Assembly (NCBI GenBank): GCA_002383325.1 | Contig: DFYJ01000116.1 | Location: 1-22,975 of the forward strand | DNA from: Candidatus Aminicenantes bacterium UBA4085 | GTDB taxonomy: Bacteria; Acidobacteriota; Aminicenantia; Aminicenantales; UBA4085 | Direction of reading: 5' to 3' | DNA: 22,975 nt | Shown here: positions 15,899-22,327 of the stretch, piece after piece | How positions within the stretch are numbered: position 1 is the stretch's first letter | Layout of the letters: every line of letters starts with the position of its first letter | Made by a program: the position numbers and the translations under genes | Notes under the pieces: model-generated | Told to the model about the DNA's origin: nothing | The model's database searches: none | What the model saw: the letters and a program-made list of their open reading frames with translations, nothing else

Positions 15899-16932
15899 AG
15901 CCGTCCGCCAAGGTCCCTCTTGTCTTCAAGGTCACGGATTACGTCGAGCGCGATCTGGATTGGGAAGCGGCGGAATGCCGCGGTTTGGGCATCAAGTTCG
16001 CCGCCTACCAGCTTAAAGCGGCTTCCGCGGCCGAGATCGTCGCCAAGGTCAAGGACGCCGACATCGTCCTCGTCAACATGGCTCCGTTCGGGGAGGAGGT
16101 CATCTCCAAGCTCAAGCGGACCAAGCTCATCATCCGCCACGGCATCGGCTACGACAACGTCGATGTGGCCGCCTGCACGAAGCACGGCATCCTCTTCGCC
16201 AACGAGGCCACCGCCTCGAGCGAGGACGTGGCCGAGCACGCCCTCATGCTCATGCTGGAGGCTTACCGCAAGAAGCGCGTCCAGGACGAGATGCTCAAGG
16301 ACTGGATCCGGACCGGCCGTTGGAGCTCGGAGAAGATCGCACCGCTCTACCGGCTGGCCGGCAAGACGATCGGCATCGTCGGCTGCGGCAACATCGGTTC
16401 GCGGGTCTTCCAGAAGATCCAGGGGTGGGACACGAAAATATTGGTCTGTGACCCTTACCTCCCGAAGGGGAGGAGGGACGAGCTTGAGATCACCCACACA
16501 CCCCTCGACAAGCTTCTCAAAGAGTCGGACATTGTCACCATCCATGTCCCGGTGACTGTGGAGACGCGGGGTCTGTTCGATGCGGCGAAGCTGGCCCTGA
16601 TGAAGCCGACGGCTGTTCTCGTGAACACGGCGCGCGGCCCGATCATCAAGACTCAGGATCTCATCGGGGCTCTCAAGGAGGGGAAAATCGCCGGCGCGGC
16701 GCTGGATGTCTTCGAAGAAGAACCGCCCAAGCCCAGGCTCGAGCTCTTCAAAATGAAGAACGTCATCCTCAGCCCCCACGTGGCCTGGTACAGCGAGGAG
16801 GGCGGGCTCGACATCCGCCGCATGATCATGCAGGACGTCCGGGCCTTCCTCGACGGCCGTCTGCCCCGCTTCGTCATCAACCCAGACGTATTGAAAAGCC
16901 CGGCCTTTTGTAATCGGAGAGTCTTGAAATGA
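15895..16932 (+). CDS. D-isomer-specific 2-hydroxyacid dehydrogenase (SerA-like)
   Basis: A 345-residue NAD-dependent dehydrogenase of the D-2-hydroxyacid family, close in layout to the catalytic half of D-3-phosphoglycerate dehydrogenase and without an ACT regulatory domain. The Rossmann motif 'GIVGCGNIGSR' lies near 161, with an Asp in 'VCDPYLPK' ending strand 2 (NAD preference). The catalytic triad is Arg near 246 ('NTARGPII'), Glu near 275 ('DVFEEEPP') and His near 293 ('SPHVAWYS'). It should interconvert a D-2-hydroxyacid and a 2-keto acid. The true ATG at 15895 overlaps the previous stop (ATGA) and is preceded by AAAGAAGG. With the aminotransferases and the PLP enzyme next door, it may feed or drain a 2-keto-acid pool of the pathway. 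The substrate is not resolvable by eye. Confidence 0.88.
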   Translation: MKPSAKVPLVFKVTDYVERDLDWEAAECRGLGIKFAAYQLKAASAAEIVAKVKDADIVLVNMAPFGEEVISKLKRTKLIIRHGIGYDNVDVAACTKHGILFANEATASSEDVAEHALMLMLEAYRKKRVQDEMLKDWIRTGRWSSEKIAPLYRLAGKTIGIVGCGNIGSRVFQKIQGWDTKILVCDPYLPKGRRDELEITHTPLDKLLKESDIVTIHVPVTVETRGLFDAAKLALMKPTAVLVNTARGPIIKTQDLIGALKEGKIAGAALDVFEEEPPKPRLELFKMKNVILSPHVAWYSEEGGLDIRRMIMQDVRAFLDGRLPRFVINPDVLKSPAFCNRRVLK

Positions 16933-17933
16933 TCGTCGCCAATGACCTGACGGAGCTGATCGGGCACTCGCCCGTCTTGAAGATCAAGACCGTGCGTCCC
17001 GACTGGGATCTCTACCTGAAGCTCGAGAGTTTCAATCCCTCAGGCAGCTTCAAGGACCGGACGGCCTGGGGGCTGATCTCGGCCGCCGAGGAAAGGGGAG
17101 CCCTGAAGCCCGGGACGACGATCGTGGAGTCCTCCTCCGGCAACACCGCCAAGGCCCTGGCCATGATGGCTGCAGCCCGCGGCTATCGCTTCATCGCCGT
17201 CGTGGACAAGCACGCGCCGGCCGACAAGCTGAACGCCATCCGCGTCTACGGCGGCGAGCTCCACTTCTGCGTCGATGAGGACGATCCCGACGGCGGGCAT
17301 CTGGTCGACGTCCGGCGGGAGACCGCCAAGCGCCTGGCCCGCGAGATCCCCGGCGCCGTCAACCTGGATCAATACGACAACCCGGATAATCCCCGCGGAT
17401 ACTACCGCTTGCTGGGTCCGGAGCTGCTGGGGCAAATCTCCAGGATCGATGTCTTCGTCGGGACCATCGGGACGGGGAGCTCGCTATCGGGGACGAGCCG
17501 CTATCTCAAGGAGCACGGGACGACGCTGGTCATAGCCCTCGAGCCCAAGGGATCGGCCCACTTTTCGCCCCGGGGACACGGCTATTTCATCTCGGGACCG
17601 GGCTATCCTCCGGGGGCCAAGCTGCCGAAGAACATCGACCATTCCGTGATCGACCGCCACGATGTCGTCTCGGACGCCCAGGCCTTCAATACCATGCGAT
17701 TTTTCGCGGCCAAGAAGGGACTGCTGATGGGCGATTCGGGCGGGATGGTCGCTTACTACGCCATGAAGCACATCCGTGGAATCGCGCCGGGCCCGGACCG
17801 GAAGACCATGGTGCTCCTCGTCGGCGACGGCGGCGAAAGTTACCTCTCCCACGCCTTCAACGAGACGTGGATGATCGAGAACGAGCTTCTGGACCCCAGT
17901 GTGGAGAAGGAGCTGGCGGCGTTTTACGGGTGA
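16929..17933 (+). CDS. SbnA/cysteine-synthase-like PLP enzyme (fold type II)
   Basis: A 334-residue fold-type II PLP enzyme. Lys42 in 'NPSGSFKDRTAW' binds PLP, 'ESSSGNTAKALA' (67-78) is the asparagine/substrate loop, and 'GTIGTGSSLSGTSRYL' is the phosphate-cradle glycine loop. Several segments resemble SbnA (N-(2-amino-2-carboxyethyl)-L-glutamate synthase) more than O-acetylserine sulfhydrylase: 'AVVDKHAPADKLNAIRVYG', 'DDPDGGHLVDVRRE', 'YDNPDNPRGYYRLLGPEL', 'ALEPKGSAHF' and the terminal 'GDGGESYLSHAFNETWM'. Beta-replacement or beta-elimination on a serine/threonine-derived or similar amino acid is expected. SbnA normally works with SbnB, an ornithine-cyclodeaminase-family enzyme; a (broken) member of that family lies at the left edge. 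It overlaps the dehydrogenase gene by 4 nt and is the last gene of the operon. Confidence 0.82.
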   Translation: MIVANDLTELIGHSPVLKIKTVRPDWDLYLKLESFNPSGSFKDRTAWGLISAAEERGALKPGTTIVESSSGNTAKALAMMAAARGYRFIAVVDKHAPADKLNAIRVYGGELHFCVDEDDPDGGHLVDVRRETAKRLAREIPGAVNLDQYDNPDNPRGYYRLLGPELLGQISRIDVFVGTIGTGSSLSGTSRYLKEHGTTLVIALEPKGSAHFSPRGHGYFISGPGYPPGAKLPKNIDHSVIDRHDVVSDAQAFNTMRFFAAKKGLLMGDSGGMVAYYAMKHIRGIAPGPDRKTMVLLVGDGGESYLSHAFNETWMIENELLDPSVEKELAAFYG

Positions 17934-17950
17934 TTTGGCTCGCCGCACGT

Positions 17951-17997
17951 TCGAACCTACCGGGCTCCTTCGTCAGAAGCCGCGGCGGATTTGAAGC
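17951..17997 (-). pseudogene. tRNA-Sec (selC) 3'-half fragment, older attachment-site remnant
   Basis: On the minus strand this 47-nt piece reads from the anticodon loop (GCTTCAAATCCG, UCA anticodon), through a long variable arm (stem GGCTTC / GGAGCC around loop TGACGAA), to the first half of the T arm (GTAGGTTCGA), then diverges. There is no 5' half and no acceptor 3' strand. It matches the fragment at 21355-21401 at 41 of 47 positions without gaps. It begins 17 nt after the stop of the SbnA-like gene. The TCA anticodon in a CTTCAAA loop plus the long variable arm identify tRNA-Sec. I read it as a decayed att site. Confidence 0.72.
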
Positions 17998-18061
17998 CAG
18001 GATATTGAAACGCAGCGAGCATGTCGATCAGTAGGATTTTAGATGGTGCGATTTGTTTGGT

Positions 18062-18090
18062 TTCCCAAGCCGATGATGGCGTGATACAAT
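18062..18090 (+). promoter_or_regulatory. Candidate promoter for the small membrane protein
   Basis: TTCCCA (18062-18067), a 17-nt spacer and TACAAT (18085-18090) form a reasonable sigma70-type promoter. A TG just upstream of the -10 (GTGATACAAT) gives an extended -10. Transcription would start near 18097, leaving about a 50-nt leader before the ATG at 18149. The rest of the 17998-18148 stretch shows nothing else I can name. Confidence 0.45.
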
Positions 18091-18148
18091 GCCGGCAAGC
18101 GGGACGAGGGGCGTCCCAAGGTATCGGGCAATGGGAAAGGAAGAAAAA

Positions 18149-18313
18149 ATGGCCAAGATGAAAGTGACCAAGAATCTGGGATTTCTCTTGCTGGCCCTCT
18201 GGCTCATCATGAACGGGTTGATCCCGCTTCTCAAATTGAATTTCGAGGGGCTCCCGTTGATCATGAATGTCCTGGCCATTGTGTCCGGCGCTTTAATCCT
18301 GCTCGGCCTCTGA
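18149..18313 (+). CDS. Small two-helix membrane protein, hypothetical
   Basis: A 54-residue protein beginning 'MAKMKVTKNLG', with two hydrophobic segments: 'FLLLALWLIMNGLIPLL' and, after a short polar 'NFEGLP' turn, 'IMNVLAIVSGALILLGL'. I have the impression of seeing similar short proteins in Aminicenantes-like and other environmental genomes, without any known function. I chose the ATG at 18149 because AAAGGAAG lies about 6 nt upstream; the longer frame from 18089 overlaps the candidate -10 element. It lies between the two tRNA-Sec fragments and may be element cargo. Inner-membrane location and a helical-hairpin topology are predicted; no function should be inferred. Confidence 0.65.
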   Translation: MAKMKVTKNLGFLLLALWLIMNGLIPLLKLNFEGLPLIMNVLAIVSGALILLGL

Positions 18314-18416
18314 GCGAGACGGAAACAAAAATCTTTTCTCGTTTCCCATCCGCCCGGGGTGGGTAAGATCCGTGGCTTGTCAGTTGGCCGCGTATGGCGA
18401 AGGCAGGGCTCTCGTG

Positions 18417-21320
18417 ATGGAGGGGTTGAAATCGGCGCCCCTAGCGGCATTTCCCACGACCGGGAAAAAGGGTTTTCCTATCCTCAAGAGGGCTGTTGTC
18501 TTTTTCGGGCTGGCGACAAGCTTTGTTTCCGTGCTGGGGGCGCAGCCCACGCTGTCGATCTATCAATATCCGCCCGGCCTGCATTGGAAAAAGATCACGA
18601 CACCGCATTTTGTAGTTGTCGTTCCCGAAGAGATCCTGGCCGAAGGCCAGCGTGCGGCGAACACCTTGGAGCATGTCATCGCGCCGCTGGGCAAAACGCT
18701 CGAACAGTCGCTTCGCCGCATCGTCGTGGTTGTCTCGAACCAGGGCGTCGTGAGCAACGGTTCCGTGGAGCCCGTCCTGCGAATGTCGGAATGGTCCGTC
18801 ACGGGGCCTGAATCCGGATTGGACGGGGTTACGGATTGGTATGCGCTCCTGGCCTCGCATGAGGGGCGGCGCATGGTCCAAATCGACAAGCTCAATCGTG
18901 GTTTCAACAAGCTGGTGGGCATTGTTTTTGGCGGGCTGGGGCGTACTTTCTTTTCCCGCCTCTCGATTCCCAACTGGTTCATGGAAGGCGATGCCGTGGG
19001 CCTGGAGACGGCCCTGACCGGCGGAGGCCGGGGCCGTGAGCCGCAATTCGATATGGGTATCCGAACGCTCCTTCTTTCGGGGAAGAGATACGCCTACGAC
19101 AAGGCTTTGTTGCATTCCTATAGGGACTGGTACCCCGACGACTATCATATGGGCTACCTTCTGACGACGCACCTTCGCCGCCGCTTCGGCCCCCTGATTT
19201 GGAGCCGGATCCTCGACCGGACCTCCACGCACTCCTATTATGTCTTCGCCTTCGATCAAGCCCTCAAGTCCGTCACGGGGATGAGCGTCGAAAAACTCTA
19301 TGCGTCCACCATGGACGAGTTGGGAGACTTGTGGCGCAAGCAGAGCGACGGATTCGCTGTGACCCCCTCCCTGAGAAAGAACATAAAAAAGAAGAACGGT
19401 CTGACAAGCTATATTCGAGGTCAAGACCTGGGCGATGGATCGATCGTCGCCCAAAAGTATGGACTGGACGATACGGGCGCTCTCGTCCTTCTTAAGGCTG
19501 ACGGCCGTGAAGAGATCATCCGGCGCATTGCCGATCCCGGACAGATCAATACTTGGTCCTCGGCCAGAAACGGAAGGGTCCTCTGGTGCCAAATCGACCC
19601 GGATATCCGGTGGGGGAAAAAGGCCTATGGCCGCCTTTACCTGCATGATCTTGAAAACGGACGCACCCGCCGATTATCGGTCCGCTCGCGCTATGTGAAT
19701 GCCGCCCTTTCGCCCGATGCTCGTCGGATCGCCGCCGTCGAGGTGACCGCAACGGCGAAGTTCAGGCTCGTCATCCTTGACGCGGCCACGGGGAGAACCC
19801 TGAAAGAGATCCCGAATCGGGATGGGTCCATGATCCTGATGCCCTCCTGGTCATGGGACGGACGAGAGGTGGCCTTCGCCAGACAGAATCCGAATGGAAG
19901 GGGGCTCGCCGTCGCGGATGTTGAGTCCGGATCGGTTCTGGAGATCCTTCCTTACAGCCGCGAGTCCGTCACCCAACCCGTCTTTTTTGGCGATTTCATT
20001 CTTTATCATTCTCCCTGTTCGGGAATCGATAATATTTATGCCGTGGACAGGAGATCAGGTCAGCGTTGGCAGGTGACATCTGCCGAATTCGGAGCCTTTG
20101 ACCCCGAAGTCCGGCCCGGCGGAACCACCCTGCTCTATAGCGACTTTTCTGTCGATGGCTTCAATTTAGCCGAGGCAAAGCTTGACCCCGGGTCATGGAA
20201 GCGGATCGAGGAGGTCGAGCCCACTCATATTGCCTATTATGAGCCTCTAGTCGGCCAGGAACAGGGTGGGGACATATTCGGCCAAGACAAGATCCCCCGC
20301 ACCTTGTATCCCATCGCCGATTATGTCTCGATCAAACACCTCTTCAACATCCACAGCCTGGGTTTCCGGCCGACCACGACGGAAATGAGCGCCCTCCTCA
20401 TGTCCAATGACCTCCTGAATAAATCCTCGCTCACGGGCGGGGCCTCCTGGAACTTCAACGAAAAGGCCCTCAGCTTTGGGTTGAGCGGCTGCTACCAAGC
20501 TCTTTTTCCTCTGATCGATCTCGAGGCGGGATATGGCGGGCGGACGTTGCCGTACACGGATGAGGATGGGCAGAGGCAAGCGTACGGCTGGAGGGAGACG
20601 TCTCTTTCGACAGGCCTGCGACTGCCGTTCAACCTGTCGCGAGGGGCTATGACGTCCCTTCTCACTCTGAAGATCTCCGCGGACTATAAGCACATATCCC
20701 ACTTCAAGGCGGTCCAGCCTTATGAGATGAACGACGGCGACATCCTGCCCCTTCAATATCGTTTCAGCCTGAAACGATTCCGAGCCGGTACGATCCGGGA
20801 CTTGAACACGCCCTGGGGCCAGCACTTGGATATTCTCTATCGCCATATCCCCTGGGATTCCAGTCCATATTACGGCGCGCTATTGTCTTTCAGCGGCGGC
20901 GTTTTTTTGCCCGGGCTGTTCAGACACCATAGCCTGCACATCCAAGCCGCCTTTGAGGAGCAAGAGCCCAACGATTACCGGTTCGAGAGCGAGTTCCTCT
21001 TTCCTCGAGGCTATGATTACACTTTTCACGAACGATTGGCCAAAGCTTCGATCGATTATTCGTTTCCTTTGGCCTATCCCGATTTCGCCTTGGGCCAGAT
21101 CGCCTACGTGAAGCGTTTGTCTATGAACTTGTTTTATGACTACGGGCAAGGACAGGACGGAGGACTCAAGACAACCTATCAGTCAGCGGGCGTGGACATC
21201 CTGACCGAAGTTTTCTTCATGCGGCTCCCATTGCCGATCAACGTGGGTCTCCGTATGGCCTACCGCTTTTCCGACCGGAGGGTCCGCTTTGAGCCGGTTG
21301 TCCTTGGATTCAGCTTCTAA
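18417..21320 (+). CDS. Degenerate gluzincin peptidase / beta-propeller / outer-membrane barrel protein
   Basis: A 967-residue protein from the ATG at 18417 (in-frame alternatives extend to 18372). A long basic n-region precedes a signal core, 'AVVFFGLATSFVSVLGA'. Residues about 40-320 resemble a gluzincin-type metallopeptidase domain: 'SHEGRRMVQIDKLNRGF' (about 147-163) and 'IPNWFMEGDAVGLETAL' (about 184-200) match a family I recall as HEYRHxxQ and Trp/Tyr-F-x-EGDA. The second zinc histidine is Arg here (HEGRR), so activity is doubtful. TolB/PD40-like propeller repeats follow (e.g. 'LSPDARRIAAVEV', 'PSWSWDGREVAFARQNPNG'). The last roughly 300 residues alternate polar and aromatic positions like an outer-membrane beta-barrel and end in Phe (VVLGFSF), the usual BAM signal. 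It lies alone between the two tRNA-Sec fragments. Exact role unknown. Confidence 0.78.
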   Translation: MEGLKSAPLAAFPTTGKKGFPILKRAVVFFGLATSFVSVLGAQPTLSIYQYPPGLHWKKITTPHFVVVVPEEILAEGQRAANTLEHVIAPLGKTLEQSLRRIVVVVSNQGVVSNGSVEPVLRMSEWSVTGPESGLDGVTDWYALLASHEGRRMVQIDKLNRGFNKLVGIVFGGLGRTFFSRLSIPNWFMEGDAVGLETALTGGGRGREPQFDMGIRTLLLSGKRYAYDKALLHSYRDWYPDDYHMGYLLTTHLRRRFGPLIWSRILDRTSTHSYYVFAFDQALKSVTGMSVEKLYASTMDELGDLWRKQSDGFAVTPSLRKNIKKKNGLTSYIRGQDLGDGSIVAQKYGLDDTGALVLLKADGREEIIRRIADPGQINTWSSARNGRVLWCQIDPDIRWGKKAYGRLYLHDLENGRTRRLSVRSRYVNAALSPDARRIAAVEVTATAKFRLVILDAATGRTLKEIPNRDGSMILMPSWSWDGREVAFARQNPNGRGLAVADVESGSVLEILPYSRESVTQPVFFGDFILYHSPCSGIDNIYAVDRRSGQRWQVTSAEFGAFDPEVRPGGTTLLYSDFSVDGFNLAEAKLDPGSWKRIEEVEPTHIAYYEPLVGQEQGGDIFGQDKIPRTLYPIADYVSIKHLFNIHSLGFRPTTTEMSALLMSNDLLNKSSLTGGASWNFNEKALSFGLSGCYQALFPLIDLEAGYGGRTLPYTDEDGQRQAYGWRETSLSTGLRLPFNLSRGAMTSLLTLKISADYKHISHFKAVQPYEMNDGDILPLQYRFSLKRFRAGTIRDLNTPWGQHLDILYRHIPWDSSPYYGALLSFSGGVFLPGLFRHHSLHIQAAFEEQEPNDYRFESEFLFPRGYDYTFHERLAKASIDYSFPLAYPDFALGQIAYVKRLSMNLFYDYGQGQDGGLKTTYQSAGVDILTEVFFMRLPLPINVGLRMAYRFSDRRVRFEPVVLGFSF

Positions 21321-21335
21321 TAAGCCCGGGTTAAG

Positions 21336-21401
21336 TGGCGGGAGGATGTAGGAATCGAACCTACCTAGCCCCTTCGTCAGAAGCCATGCCGGATTTGAAG
21401 C
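21336..21401 (-). pseudogene. tRNA-Sec (selC) 3'-half fragment with intact 3' end, attachment-site remnant
   Basis: Read on the minus strand, this begins at the anticodon loop (GCTTCAAATCCG, UCA anticodon). It continues through a long variable arm (GGCTTC / GGGGCT with wobble pairs), a perfect T arm (GTAGG, loop TTCGATT, CCTAC), an 8-nt acceptor strand ATCCTCCC, G73 and CCA. Eight acceptor nucleotides plus G73 and the UCA anticodon are specific to bacterial tRNA-Sec. The matching 5' half (it should contain GGGAGGAT) is not present upstream, and the anticodon stem cannot form. This is the pattern left when an element integrates in a tRNA anticodon loop and duplicates the 3' half. Confidence 0.85.
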
Positions 21402-21560
21402 GCGACTAGAATTTTCTCTCATGTTCTTCTAATTGTTTAATACAGAGGGAGATACGGGATCATCTGCTTCCTGTCTGTCGGCGGGAGTGTCGTCTTTTTG
21501 ACGTGCTCATCAGCGACTTGTGCCTATTTCCCTGCGAAAAGAGAATCTGGCTTCGATGCT

Positions 21561-22253
21561 TCAACGAACCTTTTTTGCTTTGGCATATAAGCCCTCATTG
21601 TCACCAAACTGTAGATCTCCTTCGTTATTAATGATCCAATAGTCGCCAGCCTGGGAGCCTTCTTTCTTTTCAAAACGTCGGCCGAGCGAGGACTTTTTCT
21701 CAATTACCTCTCTAACCAAATTGCTGCCGTCTTTAAATGCTTGCTCATAGAAGAGCTGACTTTCTTTTTTGAAGATTGTTATGCGTTCTCCCATGCCAAT
21801 ACGGTCATCTATCCAACTCCCAATTATCTGACGATTATCTTGCTTTGGTTGCGAAGACAGTTTTTCCTCTTCTTCTGCCGAAACGCCTAGGATTCGGACT
21901 TCGAGTTCAGGATTAAAGTGCGTTGTCGCCCAGGCTCCAGAATCAACAATCATCTCTGGCAGAAAATAAGCGATAAAAGTCCTTTCGTAAGTTCGAGAGT
22001 CTTGGCTCTTAATCTTCATGGCTATTGCGCGGAGCACTTCTTCTGAGACTCTTTTATTCAGCCGGACATCTAAACTGCGTTTAATGCCAGGGATATTGTT
22101 GGTATTAATGATCGTAAAGGTTACGTCATTTGGGATGATCGATTCATTCGCCTTAGATTTCTCGGGAATGTCGCGCCCACAGGAGAATAGACCTGAAACT
22201 AACAGGAGCGTCAGTCCCAACTTGAAAGCATGGCGTTTTTTTAATCCGTTCAT
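21561..22253 (-). CDS. AT-rich lipoprotein, hypothetical
   Basis: A 230-residue predicted lipoprotein starting 'MNGLKKRHAFKLGLTLLLV' with a lipobox Leu-Phe-Ser-Cys at about 24-27 (SGLFSCGRD). I see no enzyme motif. The middle, 'KRSLDVRLNKRVSEEVLRAIAMKIK' and then 'RTFIAYFLPEM' with 'GAWATTHFNPELEV', alternates charged and hydrophobic residues like a compact alpha/beta domain. After a Gln/Asp-rich linker comes 'IGSWIDDRIGMGERITIFKK', which looks like a separate small beta-rich domain and ends near 'DLQFGDNEGLY'. The ATG at 22253 has GGGAGGA 7 nt upstream; the longer frame from 22319 covers the promoter. It is cargo of the selC element, downstream of the integrase on the same strand but with its own promoter. 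Function unknown. Confidence 0.75.
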   Translation of the reverse strand: MNGLKKRHAFKLGLTLLLVSGLFSCGRDIPEKSKANESIIPNDVTFTIINTNNIPGIKRSLDVRLNKRVSEEVLRAIAMKIKSQDSRTYERTFIAYFLPEMIVDSGAWATTHFNPELEVRILGVSAEEEEKLSSQPKQDNRQIIGSWIDDRIGMGERITIFKKESQLFYEQAFKDGSNLVREVIEKKSSLGRRFEKKEGSQAGDYWIINNEGDLQFGDNEGLYAKAKKVR

Positions 22254-22290
22254 TGTTAGGTCCTCCCTGAAAAAATGTTGACTGTCTTGG

Positions 22291-22319
22291 AAAATATTCC
22301 TTCGATGGCAATAAGTCAA
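22291..22319 (-). promoter_or_regulatory. Promoter for the element lipoprotein gene
   Basis: On the minus strand TTGACT (22319-22314), an exact 17-nt spacer and TATTTT (22296-22291) lie upstream of the lipoprotein start, predicting a roughly 30-nt leader with GGGAGGA. A GGAA-N4-TTCC inverted repeat (22289-22300) overlaps the -10, and TTGACT/AGTCAA form a wider inverted pair (22278-22283 and 22314-22319). A repressor could bind either; that part is inference. Confidence 0.55.
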
Positions 22320-22327
22320 TCCGGCCC

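Larger units (their letters stand above)
17951..21335. mobile_element. Possible older selC insertion (segment between the two tRNA-Sec fragments)
   Basis: The segment between the direct-repeat tRNA-Sec fragments carries the small membrane protein and the large peptidase-propeller-barrel gene, both on the plus strand, and no recombinase. The left fragment is more decayed than the right one, as expected for an earlier insertion at the same tRNA. It could instead be chromosomal sequence trapped between two att copies, or a remnant that lost its integrase. Confidence 0.4.

Noticed and set aside
1..18000. A selenoprotein gene with in-frame TGA, suggested by the tRNA-Sec fragments
   Set aside because: None of the genes I annotated shows an internal TGA with homology continuing beyond it; the broken cyclodeaminase stop is TAA.
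18314..18350. Possible terminator after the small membrane protein (GGAAAC/GTTTCC and CGAGA/TCTCG arms)
   Set aside because: The two arm pairs cross each other instead of nesting, stems are 5-6 bp with A/T-rich loops, and no T-run follows.
21330..21440. A complete tRNA-Sec gene
   Set aside because: No sequence upstream can pair with the acceptor strand ATCCTCCC or close the anticodon stem; only the 3' half is present.
21480..21500. Short hairpin CGTC-TTTTT-GACG between the tRNA fragment and the lipoprotein gene
   Set aside because: The stem is only 4 bp with no U-tract after it on either strand; it does not support a terminator.
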